Origin: Planctomycetaceae bacterium
Lineage (GTDB): Bacteria > Planctomycetota > Planctomycetia > Planctomycetales > Planctomycetaceae
DNA: 12,320 nucleotides
Direction: 5' to 3'
Assembly (NCBI GenBank): GCA_947479075.1
Contig: CANJZR010000050.1
Span: forward strand, 1-12,320
Shown: in pieces, positions 1 through 5,992 of the stretch
How positions within the stretch are numbered: the first letter of the stretch is position 1
How the letters are laid out: the number at the start of each line of letters is the position of its first letter
Notes under the pieces: generated by a model
What the model was told of the DNA's origin: nothing
What the model saw: the letters and a program-made list of their open reading frames with translations, nothing else
The model's database searches: none
Translations under genes and position numbers: made by a program

Positions 1-709
1 CATCACTGACCAGGTAGAGGACCGCCTCGGCGATCTCCTCCGGAGTCATCATCCGGTCGTGAGCCAGAGCGAGTGGACTGGCAGCGATACTCCTGCGGGC
101 CGCGGCTTCTGGATCGGGTTGTGCGGCGAGGTCATCATTCATGATATCAGTCCCAGACACCGGACCGGGGCAGACACAGTTCACTCGCACTCGATCACGT
201 GCATGACACAGAGCGAGACTCTTGGTCAGTCCCACGACAGCCAGCTTGCTGATCGAATAAACCGGATCATGCGCCCGCGGCAGGAGTCCCGCGTTGCTCG
301 CCATGTTGACGACCGAACCACCGCCGGAACGACACATGTGCGGCAAGGCAAACTTCACCCCGAAGAACGCCGCTTTCAGATTCGTATCGAGGCAGCGATC
401 CCAGTCCTCTTCGCTGACGTCGGGGACCTGCTTCACCATCGTCACTCCGGCATTGTTCACCAGAATGTCGAGCCGGCCACCAAGAGTCGCAGCCTCATCA
501 ATCACCGCTTGCAGCTGCGAAAGATCGCGCACATCACACACAACTTGCCGGATTCCCAGTGGCCCAAAGACCGCCTCGTTCTCCGGGCGGGTCCGCAGAT
601 CACAAGCTGTCACACGTGCCCCCGCCTGGGCCAGGCGAATCGCGGTCGCCCGACCAATCCCGCTGGCTGCTCCCGTAATCACCGCGACACGACCGGCAAG
701 TGGTTGCAT
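1..709 (-). CDS. SDR-family NAD(P)-dependent oxidoreductase, C-terminus cut by window edge
   Basis: My translation of the minus strand gives 236 residues with every hallmark of a classical short-chain dehydrogenase/reductase. These are the cofactor-binding TGAASGIG (12-19), an acidic Asp37 at the end of the second strand (usually NAD rather than NADP preference), NNAG (85-88), and the catalytic set Asn110, Ser138, Tyr151, Lys155 (YSISK), followed by PG at 181-182. The ATG at 709 is the first possible start, because an in-frame TGA lies two codons upstream. No strong Shine-Dalgarno is visible. The frame is open at base 1, and only a short C-terminal piece should be missing from a family usually 245-260 residues long. 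The protein is cytosolic (no signal peptide) and oxidises or reduces an alcohol/ketone substrate that cannot be named from sequence. It lies 86 bp downstream of the DUF1080-GSDH gene on the same strand, with a GC-rich hairpin between them. Family assignment is firm; substrate is unknown. Confidence 0.93.
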   Translation of the reverse strand, partial: MQPLAGRVAVITGAASGIGRATAIRLAQAGARVTACDLRTRPENEAVFGPLGIRQVVCDVRDLSQLQAVIDEAATLGGRLDILVNNAGVTMVKQVPDVSEEDWDRCLDTNLKAAFFGVKFALPHMCRSGGGSVVNMASNAGLLPRAHDPVYSISKLAVVGLTKSLALCHARDRVRVNCVCPGPVSGTDIMNDDLAAQPDPEAAARRSIAASPLALAHDRMMTPEEIAEAVLYLVSD

Positions 710-730
710 TGCTCACGCCTGAATGGAAGA

Positions 731-758
731 CGGGACGGGCACTTGATGGCCCGTCCCG
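731..758 (-). terminator. Perfect 10-bp GC-rich hairpin between DUF1080-GSDH and SDR genes
   Basis: CGGGACGGGC (731-740) and GCCCGTCCCG (749-758) are perfect inverted repeats around an 8-nt loop. The hairpin starts 37 bp past the stop codon of the sugar dehydrogenase gene on the minus strand. The bases that follow on that strand are TCTTCC rather than a clean T-run, so this is either a weak intrinsic terminator, an attenuator, or an mRNA 3'-end stabiliser separating the two genes. The structure is seen directly; its function is inferred. Confidence 0.55.
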
Positions 759-795
759 CGATGACGTTCATTCACAACGATCTCGGACCGGTCGC

Positions 796-2673
796 TTACT
801 TCTTGGCGAACCGGTAGATCCCGTGGCCATCGGCAGCCACAACCATGAAGTAGACATCGCCCTGCTCGTCTTCTCCGAAGGAGAGGATTGGCAGACCGTT
901 GCCCGCGATGGTCGCGTTGTGAGCAGGTGCCTTCTTCGCCGGGTCATAGGTCAGCGCCCACACCTTGCCGCTCACGTAGTCGGCGTAGATGTACTTGCCG
1001 ACGAGTTCGGGGACTCGCGAGCCACGATAGACGGTCCCGCCAGTGATCGACTTACCGACGTTGTGATCATACTCGTAGATCGGCTCGATCATCTCGGGAT
1101 TGGCGTCGACACCGTTCTTGCCGAACGGGTGCGAACCTTCGCGACGGCTCCAGCCGTAGTTCCCGCCGCAGGTCACGATGTTGATCTCTTCGTACATCGC
1201 CTGCCCCACATCGGCACACCACAGATCACCGGTCTTGCTGTCGAATGCCATCCGCCATGGGTTACGCCAGCCGTAAGAGTAGATCTCGGGGAGAGCCCCT
1301 TCCTTGCCGCAGAACGGGTTGTCCTTCGGTACGGCGTAGTTCTTGCCTGCGTCCTTGTGGTCGACATCGACGCGTACGATCTTGCCCAGCATCACACCCA
1401 GGTTCTGGCCATTGCCGTGCGGGTCGTTTCCAGCTCCGCCGTCACCGAAAGCGACGTACAGGTACCCATCCTTACCGAAGCCCACGGTCCCGCCGTTGTG
1501 GTTCCAGTACGGCTGTGGCAGCGTCAGGATTTCCTGCTCCGAGGCGGCGTCAGCCTTGTTCTTGTCGTCCTTCGAGACGGTGAACTTCGAGACCACCGAC
1601 AGGTGCTCCACCTTCTTGGAGGTGTAGGAAACGATGACCTCGCCGTTCTCCTTGAACTTGGGATGGAAGGCCATGCCGAGCAGGCCTTCCTCATTCATGC
1701 TGTCGGAGTATGCGACGCGGTCGGAGATGTCGAGAAACACCTGGCTGGTCTTCACGCCCTGGTCATTGTCGAAGACGTAGATCACGCCCTGCTGGCTGGC
1801 AACAAAGACGCGGTTCGATCCATCGCCGCCATGAGTCAGCACGATCGGACGGAAGGGGATGTTCTTCCCTTCATCGGTTTCAGCCTTCCAGTTCGCCCAC
1901 TCCAGAGCGGGGAACGCCTTCTCGACGGTCACGGGCAAAGCGTCTTCCGCCACTTCCGGTGGCAGACCATTGGCGTTCAGCGGTCGCAGCTTGATATTGC
2001 GGTAAGCCACCAGATCGCCGTGATCCTGCAGGCAGATGTGGCCCTTCTTGGCCTTGCCGAAGCCGGGGGCCTTGGCGAACTTGCTCTTGGCGACGCGTTC
2101 ATTCCAGTCGGGGCTGCCGATCTGGAACTTCTCATAGACGATGCCGTTCATCTGGATTTCGCTCTGCTGATCCGTGATGCGGATGTAGAGCTGGTTCCAC
2201 TCTCCCGGTGGGCGGGTGGCGTCGGGAACCTGCTTCGTGAAGAAGTCTGCTTTCGGCTGATAAAGACCATACAGCCATCCGGCCAGCTGGGGGTCGTGCG
2301 GCTTGACGTTGTCCTGGACCTGGATTTCCGGACCGGTCTTCCAGGGGGAGCTGTCCTCTTCGGTCACGCGGAACATGATGCCGGAGTTGCCTTCCGGCGC
2401 GATCTTGTATTCGATGAGCAGCTCAAAATTGTCGTACTGATCGGCGGTAATGATGTCGCCCGCTCCCTTATCAGCGCGGGTCAGTGCACCGTCGACGACC
2501 TTCCAGCCGTCGCCGATCTTGTCCTTCTTATAGTTCCGCCAGCCGGTGGTCGTCTTTCCATCGAACAGCGAAACCCATCCCGACTTGGCTTCGGTGGGAG
2601 TGACAGTGTTGTCAGCCCCGATCGCCAGTACGGGCGACAGCAACAGGCAGACGAAACAAGACAAACGCAGCAT
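796..2673 (-). CDS. Secreted two-domain protein: DUF1080 (3-keto-disaccharide hydrolase-like) + PQQ-dependent sugar dehydrogenase (GSDH)
   Basis: This is 625 residues from the ATG at 2673. Residues 1-20 form a Sec-type signal peptide (hydrophobic core, likely cleavage after an AIGA stretch), so the protein is exported. Residues about 31-233 match the DUF1080 / 3-keto-disaccharide hydrolase jelly-roll family: LFDGK at 36-40, NSGIMFR at 96-102, TGPEIQVQDN at 113-122, and HICLQDHG at 212-219. Residues about 250-625 are a GSDH-type beta-propeller of the soluble PQQ glucose / aldose sugar dehydrogenase family. NHNGG (391-395) carries the probable catalytic-base His392, followed by a GDGG loop; YGWRNPWR (467-474) carries Arg470, the likely counterpart of the catalytic Arg of Acinetobacter soluble glucose dehydrogenase. 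Expected activity is oxidation of a sugar outside the cytoplasm with PQQ and Ca2+. The DUF1080 part may cleave or bind a glycoside. Domain identity is secure; substrate and true PQQ dependence are not. An in-frame ATG 15 bp upstream is rejected because it sits inside the Shine-Dalgarno. Confidence 0.92.
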   Translation of the reverse strand: MLRLSCFVCLLLSPVLAIGADNTVTPTEAKSGWVSLFDGKTTTGWRNYKKDKIGDGWKVVDGALTRADKGAGDIITADQYDNFELLIEYKIAPEGNSGIMFRVTEEDSSPWKTGPEIQVQDNVKPHDPQLAGWLYGLYQPKADFFTKQVPDATRPPGEWNQLYIRITDQQSEIQMNGIVYEKFQIGSPDWNERVAKSKFAKAPGFGKAKKGHICLQDHGDLVAYRNIKLRPLNANGLPPEVAEDALPVTVEKAFPALEWANWKAETDEGKNIPFRPIVLTHGGDGSNRVFVASQQGVIYVFDNDQGVKTSQVFLDISDRVAYSDSMNEEGLLGMAFHPKFKENGEVIVSYTSKKVEHLSVVSKFTVSKDDKNKADAASEQEILTLPQPYWNHNGGTVGFGKDGYLYVAFGDGGAGNDPHGNGQNLGVMLGKIVRVDVDHKDAGKNYAVPKDNPFCGKEGALPEIYSYGWRNPWRMAFDSKTGDLWCADVGQAMYEEINIVTCGGNYGWSRREGSHPFGKNGVDANPEMIEPIYEYDHNVGKSITGGTVYRGSRVPELVGKYIYADYVSGKVWALTYDPAKKAPAHNATIAGNGLPILSFGEDEQGDVYFMVVAADGHGIYRFAKK

Positions 2674-2678
2674 CGGTG

Positions 2679-2685
2679 ACCTCCT
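2679..2685 (-). promoter_or_regulatory. Consensus Shine-Dalgarno that fixes the DUF1080-GSDH start
   Basis: AGGAGGT reads on the minus strand six bases before the ATG at 2673, an ideal spacing. An earlier in-frame ATG at 2688 directly abuts this site and would place the site inside the coding region, so the longer 630-residue version is very probably wrong. The shorter start also gives a cleaner signal peptide. Confidence 0.85.
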
Positions 2686-2731
2686 CATCAGGGGCTGAAA
2701 TTCACAGAAGGTACAGCATACCGAGGAGAGT

Positions 2732-2762
2732 CCCCGCCGTCAGCTTCGTCGTGACTGCGGGG
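2732..2762. repeat. 11-bp inverted repeat upstream of DUF1080-GSDH
   Basis: CCCCGCCGTCA (2732-2742) pairs with TGACTGCGGGG (2752-2762) around a 9-nt loop, with a single C/T mismatch. It lies 59 bp upstream of the ATG at 2673, either in the mRNA leader or just before it. No T-run follows on either strand, so a classical intrinsic terminator is unlikely. It is the first of four hairpins crowded into the roughly 300-bp gap (2674-2972) between this gene and the nuclease gene. Confidence 0.6.
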
Positions 2763-2780
2763 GAGAGCTTGCATTGCCCG

Positions 2781-2808
2781 GCGAGCGGTGGGCGTCAGCC
2801 CACTGGTG
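2781..2808 (+). repeat. REP-like palindromic element, copy 1
   Basis: The element reads constant GCGAGCGG (2781-2788), stem TGGGC, loop GTCA, stem GCCCA, tail CTGGTG. It shares head, loop pattern (GTNA) and tail with copies at 2918-2946 (opposite strand) and 10895-10922, while the five stem bases differ but remain complementary. It sits in an intergenic gap, as repetitive extragenic palindromes do. The alignment of three copies is seen directly; calling it a genome-wide REP family is inference. Confidence 0.65.
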
Positions 2809-2840
2809 CAGCGGATGTGTGGAGTCGCAACACGTGTCAA

Positions 2841-2859
2841 CGGGCAGAAGTGTTGCCCG
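2841..2859. repeat. 6-bp hairpin between the two inverted REP-like copies
   Basis: CGGGCA (2841-2846) and TGCCCG (2854-2859) form a perfect 6-bp stem with a 7-nt loop. It lies between REP-like copies 1 and 2. The arrangement of two inverted palindromes flanking a linker resembles the BIME mosaics of enterobacteria. Confidence 0.4.
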
Positions 2860-2917
2860 AGTGACTTCGCGAACGCCTTGTACCAGGAAATACCAAACAG
2901 CGAGTCACCGTCAAAAG

Positions 2918-2946
2918 CACCGGACGGCTTACGCCGACCGCTCGCC
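2918..2946 (-). repeat. REP-like palindromic element, copy 2 (inverted relative to copy 1)
   Basis: On the minus strand this reads GCGAGCGG, stem TCGGC, loop GTAA, stem GCCGT, tail CCGGTG. Four stem pairs are perfect and the outermost is a T/T mismatch. It begins 27 bp downstream of the nuclease gene stop codon, so it falls in that gene's 3' region. With copy 1 it forms a head-to-head pair about 110 bp apart. Confidence 0.62.
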
Positions 2947-2972
2947 AGTTCATCGTTCAGCGAACGAAGAAA

Positions 2973-3371
2973 CTACGTCACCTGATCCAGCACTTCGTCA
3001 TCCACGAAGATCGGCAATGGCGGATCATAATGCACAGCCAGAGCGATGGCGTCACTCGGACGGCTGTCGAGTTCGATCACGTCATCGTCTTTGCGAATGC
3101 GGATCTGAGCGTAATACGTATGCTCGACCAGATGAGTGATGACGACATCCTGGGCTTCGCCACCCAGTTCATCAATCGCGTTCTTGAGCAGGTCATGGGT
3201 CAGAGGACGCGGCGGAGTATTCCCCTGAATCCGGCGGTCGATGCTCATGGCTTCGAACAGACCGATCAGGATTGGAAACGCGCGGGAACCCCCAACCTCT
3301 CGCAAGAACACGACCTGCTGGTCGTTAATCTCACTGATAATGATGCGGGCTAAGTCCATGCGAACTAGCAA
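2973..3371 (-). CDS. Bifunctional nuclease family protein (DUF151/BFN)
   Basis: The small acidic protein matches the DUF151 family (PF02577) over its whole length. Visible hallmarks are a FPILIG segment followed by a conserved acidic/Ala stretch, PPRPLTHDLL, and the family signature SRPSDAIALAV ahead of an IFVDDEVL ending. The reference activity is DNase/RNase reported for plant BFN1-type proteins; in bacteria the domain is widespread but its substrate is poorly settled. No signal peptide, so cytosolic. The start is uncertain: TTG at 3371 gives 132 residues and has AAGGGG six bases upstream; the ATG at 3359 (128 residues) has no Shine-Dalgarno; a GTG at 3413 (146 residues) adds a Ser/Arg-rich leader with no site. 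I chose 3371. It lies 117 bp downstream of the disordered Arg/Gly-rich protein gene on the same strand and may be co-transcribed with it. Confidence 0.88.
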   Translation of the reverse strand: MLVRMDLARIIISEINDQQVVFLREVGGSRAFPILIGLFEAMSIDRRIQGNTPPRPLTHDLLKNAIDELGGEAQDVVITHLVEHTYYAQIRIRKDDDVIELDSRPSDAIALAVHYDPPLPIFVDDEVLDQVT

Positions 3372-3481
3372 CGTCGTCCCCTTCGAACGCCTACACTGAC
3401 TGCTTCCCATCACCCATTATTTCACGAACCTGTCGGCGGGGAAGCGTCCCGCGATCATTTTCATTCGATCACTTTCACTGG

Positions 3482-3493
3482 GCTGAGCTCAGC
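3482..3493. repeat. 12-bp perfect palindrome over a stop codon
   Basis: GCTGAGCTCAGC spans the TGA stop of the disordered-protein gene. A second 5-bp hairpin, GCGGG (3436-3440) with CCCGC (3448-3452), follows 30 bp further along the transcript. Neither has a T-run, so termination is not demonstrated. Confidence 0.35.
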
Positions 3494-5612
3494 GATCGCC
3501 AGGGCCACGTCGACCACGCCCGCGGCTGCTGCCACGGTCGTCACCACGAGGTCCAGAACGCGAACCGCCTCGATCCTGTGGCTTGGGATGGCGAGCAATC
3601 AGCAGAGAGATCGCATGTTCCCAGGTCGGCACTTCGATGGGCTGAATCTTGCCGCGTGGGCGATCGTCGGCCTCATCATCGACGGGCTCAGCGGATCGCT
3701 TGCTGCGTTCAGGGGGCCGACTCGATTCTGGCTTACGCGATCCTTCACCGGAAGCACGTCCCGAACGGGGGCTCTCCCCACGCCCTTCGGAACGCTCACC
3801 ACGAGGACGCGAGCCCGACCGCTCTTCACGGCCGCCACTGCTGCGTGGTTCGCTGTCCCGGTCTCGATCCCGATCATCACGATCCCGATAGGAGGTCTCT
3901 TCCGTATCACGACGGCGAGCAGGAGCCTCACGGGCGGGTCCACGCTCATTGCGTTCAGGACGTTCGCCCTTCTCCGCTCGTGCGGGACGAGCTTCGTAGT
4001 CTCGATCCGAGTCCCGGCCACGCGGAGGTTTCGCAGGACGCTCACCGCGTCCACGATCATCGCGAACCCGCTCTTCACGGACTGGTTCGACCGTTTCACT
4101 TCGTTCCGCCCGAGCTGCTGGCCGGGGATCGCGTTTGGGCCGCGCCTCTCGTTCGGGAGCCGCATCGCGGTCCCGAGGTGGACGCTGTTCACCGCGTCCG
4201 GATTCGCTGCGACTGGGTTCACCGCGACCGGTACTTGCCCGTTCGCCACGAGGGGCAGCGTCACGGGTTCTTCCCCCTCGTCCGGAGGATTCCTGAGCAA
4301 CTGGTTCGGTTCTCGGGCCACGCCCGCCGGAAGCACGTTCAGGTGAACGACGTGGAGGAGCCAGTCCAGCTCCAAATCCATCGTCATCATCATCGAACGG
4401 AACATCGTCAAATTCGGCCTGCGGCTCGATGGGCTCTGCACTCTCCACCGGTCGGTCATCTGCCGGACCACGACCGCGACCACGGCGACGACGCGGACGG
4501 CGACGACCTGAAGCGGCAGAATCTTCGTCCCCGGAGTCATCAGCAGTCGGATCATCCACAGCCGCCTTGGCAGGTGGCGGAGCATCCAGATCATCGTCGC
4601 GACGGCGGCTCACTTCTTCGCGTCGTGAACCCGGCTTACGAGACGCGTCTTTGCCTTCCAGACGATCAAACAGATCGTCGGCAAATCCCCCCTCGTCCGC
4701 GCCAAATATGGATTTCGGCTTGTCAGTGCTGGCAGCGCGTGGAGGGCTCACTTCACGAGCGGGACGTTCCGTCCGTTCACCGCGACCACGTGAGCGATCT
4801 TTTCGTTCGACTTCGGCCTTCGGCGTGGGAGCTTCCTCCCTCCGAGGACGATCACGCGAGGGGCCTTCGTCGGAGCCCGATCGACCACGAACTGGTCGGC
4901 CACGGCCTGATCGATCGCCGCGTCCCCCGGAACCACCGGACGACTTCTCTTCCCGATCGCCTCCCTCGCTGGATGTTTCCCAGTCCCACCCTTCGAGGGC
5001 GTCCCAGAAGTCGTCATCTTTTCGCGGGGCGGTCTGTGGCTTAGCCCCAGCTGCGGGCTCCTCGTCTTCGACATCTTCCTCGTCATCAAGGTCAGACACC
5101 AAGGACACTTCCTCACGCCGCCGCGCGGGAGACGGCTCACGGACCTCGATCACATCGTCGTCATCGTCTGGAACGTCCGCGTCGGCAGCTGCGCGTTCTT
5201 CGAATTCGTCTTCTTCATCATCGTCATCAAACGCGGACAACAGCCCCGCGCCGAAACCATCGTCGTCATCATCGCGAGGCACCTGCAGACGAGGGACTGG
5301 CTTCCGGTACTGAGCCGGTGCGACCGGTCGAGTGATTCGTTCCTCTTCGTCGGCCAACGGCGCCGCCTTCTCGATCGCAGCCCATTCAGTCGAGGAGGTG
5401 ATGCTGACCTCTTCTTCCTCGATCTCGACTACAGCTTCACTTCCGGAAGCGTTTGCAGGAGCAGCAGGAGCCAGGGAACCGAAGTCCAAACCGTCCAGAT
5501 CATCGGGGTCAGCGACAGGACCTCCGGGCGCAAAGTGAACTCCGAAAAGCTCTTGTGCCAGAGACTTGGAAGACGGCTCATTGCCGGGACGTGGAGAATT
5601 CGGCTGGTTCAT
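3489..5612 (-). CDS. Large intrinsically disordered acidic / Arg-Gly-rich protein (hypothetical)
   Basis: I do not recognise a named family. The 707 residues are almost entirely low complexity. The first 210 are acidic (Asp/Glu runs near 114-160 and 174-185). From about 215 the chain becomes rich in Arg, Gly, Ser, Pro and Glu, with many RGR, GRG and RGE tripeptides, and it ends in a basic RGRGRRGPGDR tail. Short hydrophobic islands interrupt this: ELFGVHF (21-27), DDDDDGFGAGL at 114-124 and again at 407-417, DDFWDALEGWDWE (200-212), the related DDLFDRLEG (312-320), and one predicted helix, VPTWEHAISLLIARHP (661-676). No signal peptide or membrane segment. The repeated islands plus RGG-like stretches suggest a scaffold or RNA-binding protein comparable in style to the RNase E tail (inference only). 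Coding status is supported by one clean 707-codon frame with periodic composition and by the meaningful motif duplication. The ATG at 5612 has only a weak upstream GGA. Confidence 0.8.
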   Translation of the reverse strand: MNQPNSPRPGNEPSSKSLAQELFGVHFAPGGPVADPDDLDGLDFGSLAPAAPANASGSEAVVEIEEEEVSITSSTEWAAIEKAAPLADEEERITRPVAPAQYRKPVPRLQVPRDDDDDGFGAGLLSAFDDDDEEDEFEERAAADADVPDDDDDVIEVREPSPARRREEVSLVSDLDDEEDVEDEEPAAGAKPQTAPRKDDDFWDALEGWDWETSSEGGDREEKSSGGSGGRGDRSGRGRPVRGRSGSDEGPSRDRPRREEAPTPKAEVERKDRSRGRGERTERPAREVSPPRAASTDKPKSIFGADEGGFADDLFDRLEGKDASRKPGSRREEVSRRRDDDLDAPPPAKAAVDDPTADDSGDEDSAASGRRRPRRRRGRGRGPADDRPVESAEPIEPQAEFDDVPFDDDDDGFGAGLAPPRRSPERASGGRGPRTEPVAQESSGRGGRTRDAAPRGERASTGRGEPSRSESGRGEQRPPRDRDAAPEREARPKRDPRPAARAERSETVEPVREERVRDDRGRGERPAKPPRGRDSDRDYEARPARAEKGERPERNERGPAREAPARRRDTEETSYRDRDDRDRDRDSEPRSSGGREERSGSRPRGERSEGRGESPRSGRASGEGSRKPESSRPPERSKRSAEPVDDEADDRPRGKIQPIEVPTWEHAISLLIARHPKPQDRGGSRSGPRGDDRGSSRGRGRRGPGDR

Positions 5613-5992
5613 AACAAGAAAAGCTATCCGTTAAACCCTGAAAATGCAAGGATCGAGCGGTTGCGATGACTCTCCTGCTGGTCCCGATTGTCGACCGAGT
5701 TTGGTTGCCTTTCCAGTCCTCCAGTCACCAACCAGCCCATCACGGTTTCAATCGAATTCGGGTGGAACTCGACTCTGGCCATCGACTTCCACTGGAGATG
5801 TCTCGCGCCGAGTGATTCGCAGGCCCGTTCCCGGAAGTGCCCGGCGGCAAACTCGTCTTGTGAGCCAAGTTGCACTCCCCATAGGATCCGCCGCAAGTCG
5901 CATTCAGGCGGGCCGTCGGCCTGTTGCTTTGCGATTCGCTGAGTCCTGGAGGGCCAGCTGTCACGAGGAATTACCCAGAAGCAGGTCCTGGA
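5613..5992. other. Divergent intergenic region between disordered-protein gene and squalene-hopene cyclase
   Basis: These 380 bp must hold the promoters for two genes reading away from each other. Several short open frames cross it on both strands, but none has a ribosome site or protein-like composition, so I call no gene. On the minus strand TTGCAT and TAGCTT stand 17 bp apart close to the start at 5612, a weak match to a housekeeping promoter that I do not trust enough to list separately. I see no strong inverted repeats here, unlike the other gaps. Confidence 0.5.

Noticed and set aside
700..2679. 659-codon plus-strand open frame opposite the DUF1080-GSDH gene
   Set aside because: It mirrors a gene with clear domains, signal peptide and perfect Shine-Dalgarno on the other strand. 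Its translation has no recognisable motif; long antisense frames are common in GC-rich coding DNA.
2676..3139. Small plus-strand frames across the repeat-rich gap and into the nuclease gene
   Set aside because: They overlap one another in different frames, cross the hairpins, and run antisense into a recognisable gene.
3578..5044. 488-codon plus-strand open frame opposite the disordered-protein gene
   Set aside because: His/Arg/Pro-rich shadow translation without a ribosome site. The minus-strand frame is longer, has repeated motifs and a defined start. Because the true protein is low complexity this is less certain than usual, but nothing supports the antisense frame.
4429..5313. 294-codon plus-strand Ser/Arg-rich open frame
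   Set aside because: Exact antisense of the Asp/Glu and Gly/Arg repeats of the minus-strand protein; Ser-rich runs are what GAC/GAT repeats give in reverse.
3489..5612. Ribonuclease E/G or a known RNA-degradosome enzyme
   Set aside because: Arg/Gly-rich tails resemble the RNase E scaffold region, but no S1, 5'-sensor or DNase-I-like catalytic domain is present.
5624..5964. Two minus-strand frames (90 and 74 codons) in the divergent gap
   Set aside because: Overlapping frames with no ribosome site, unusual composition and no family resemblance; the gap is better read as promoter DNA.
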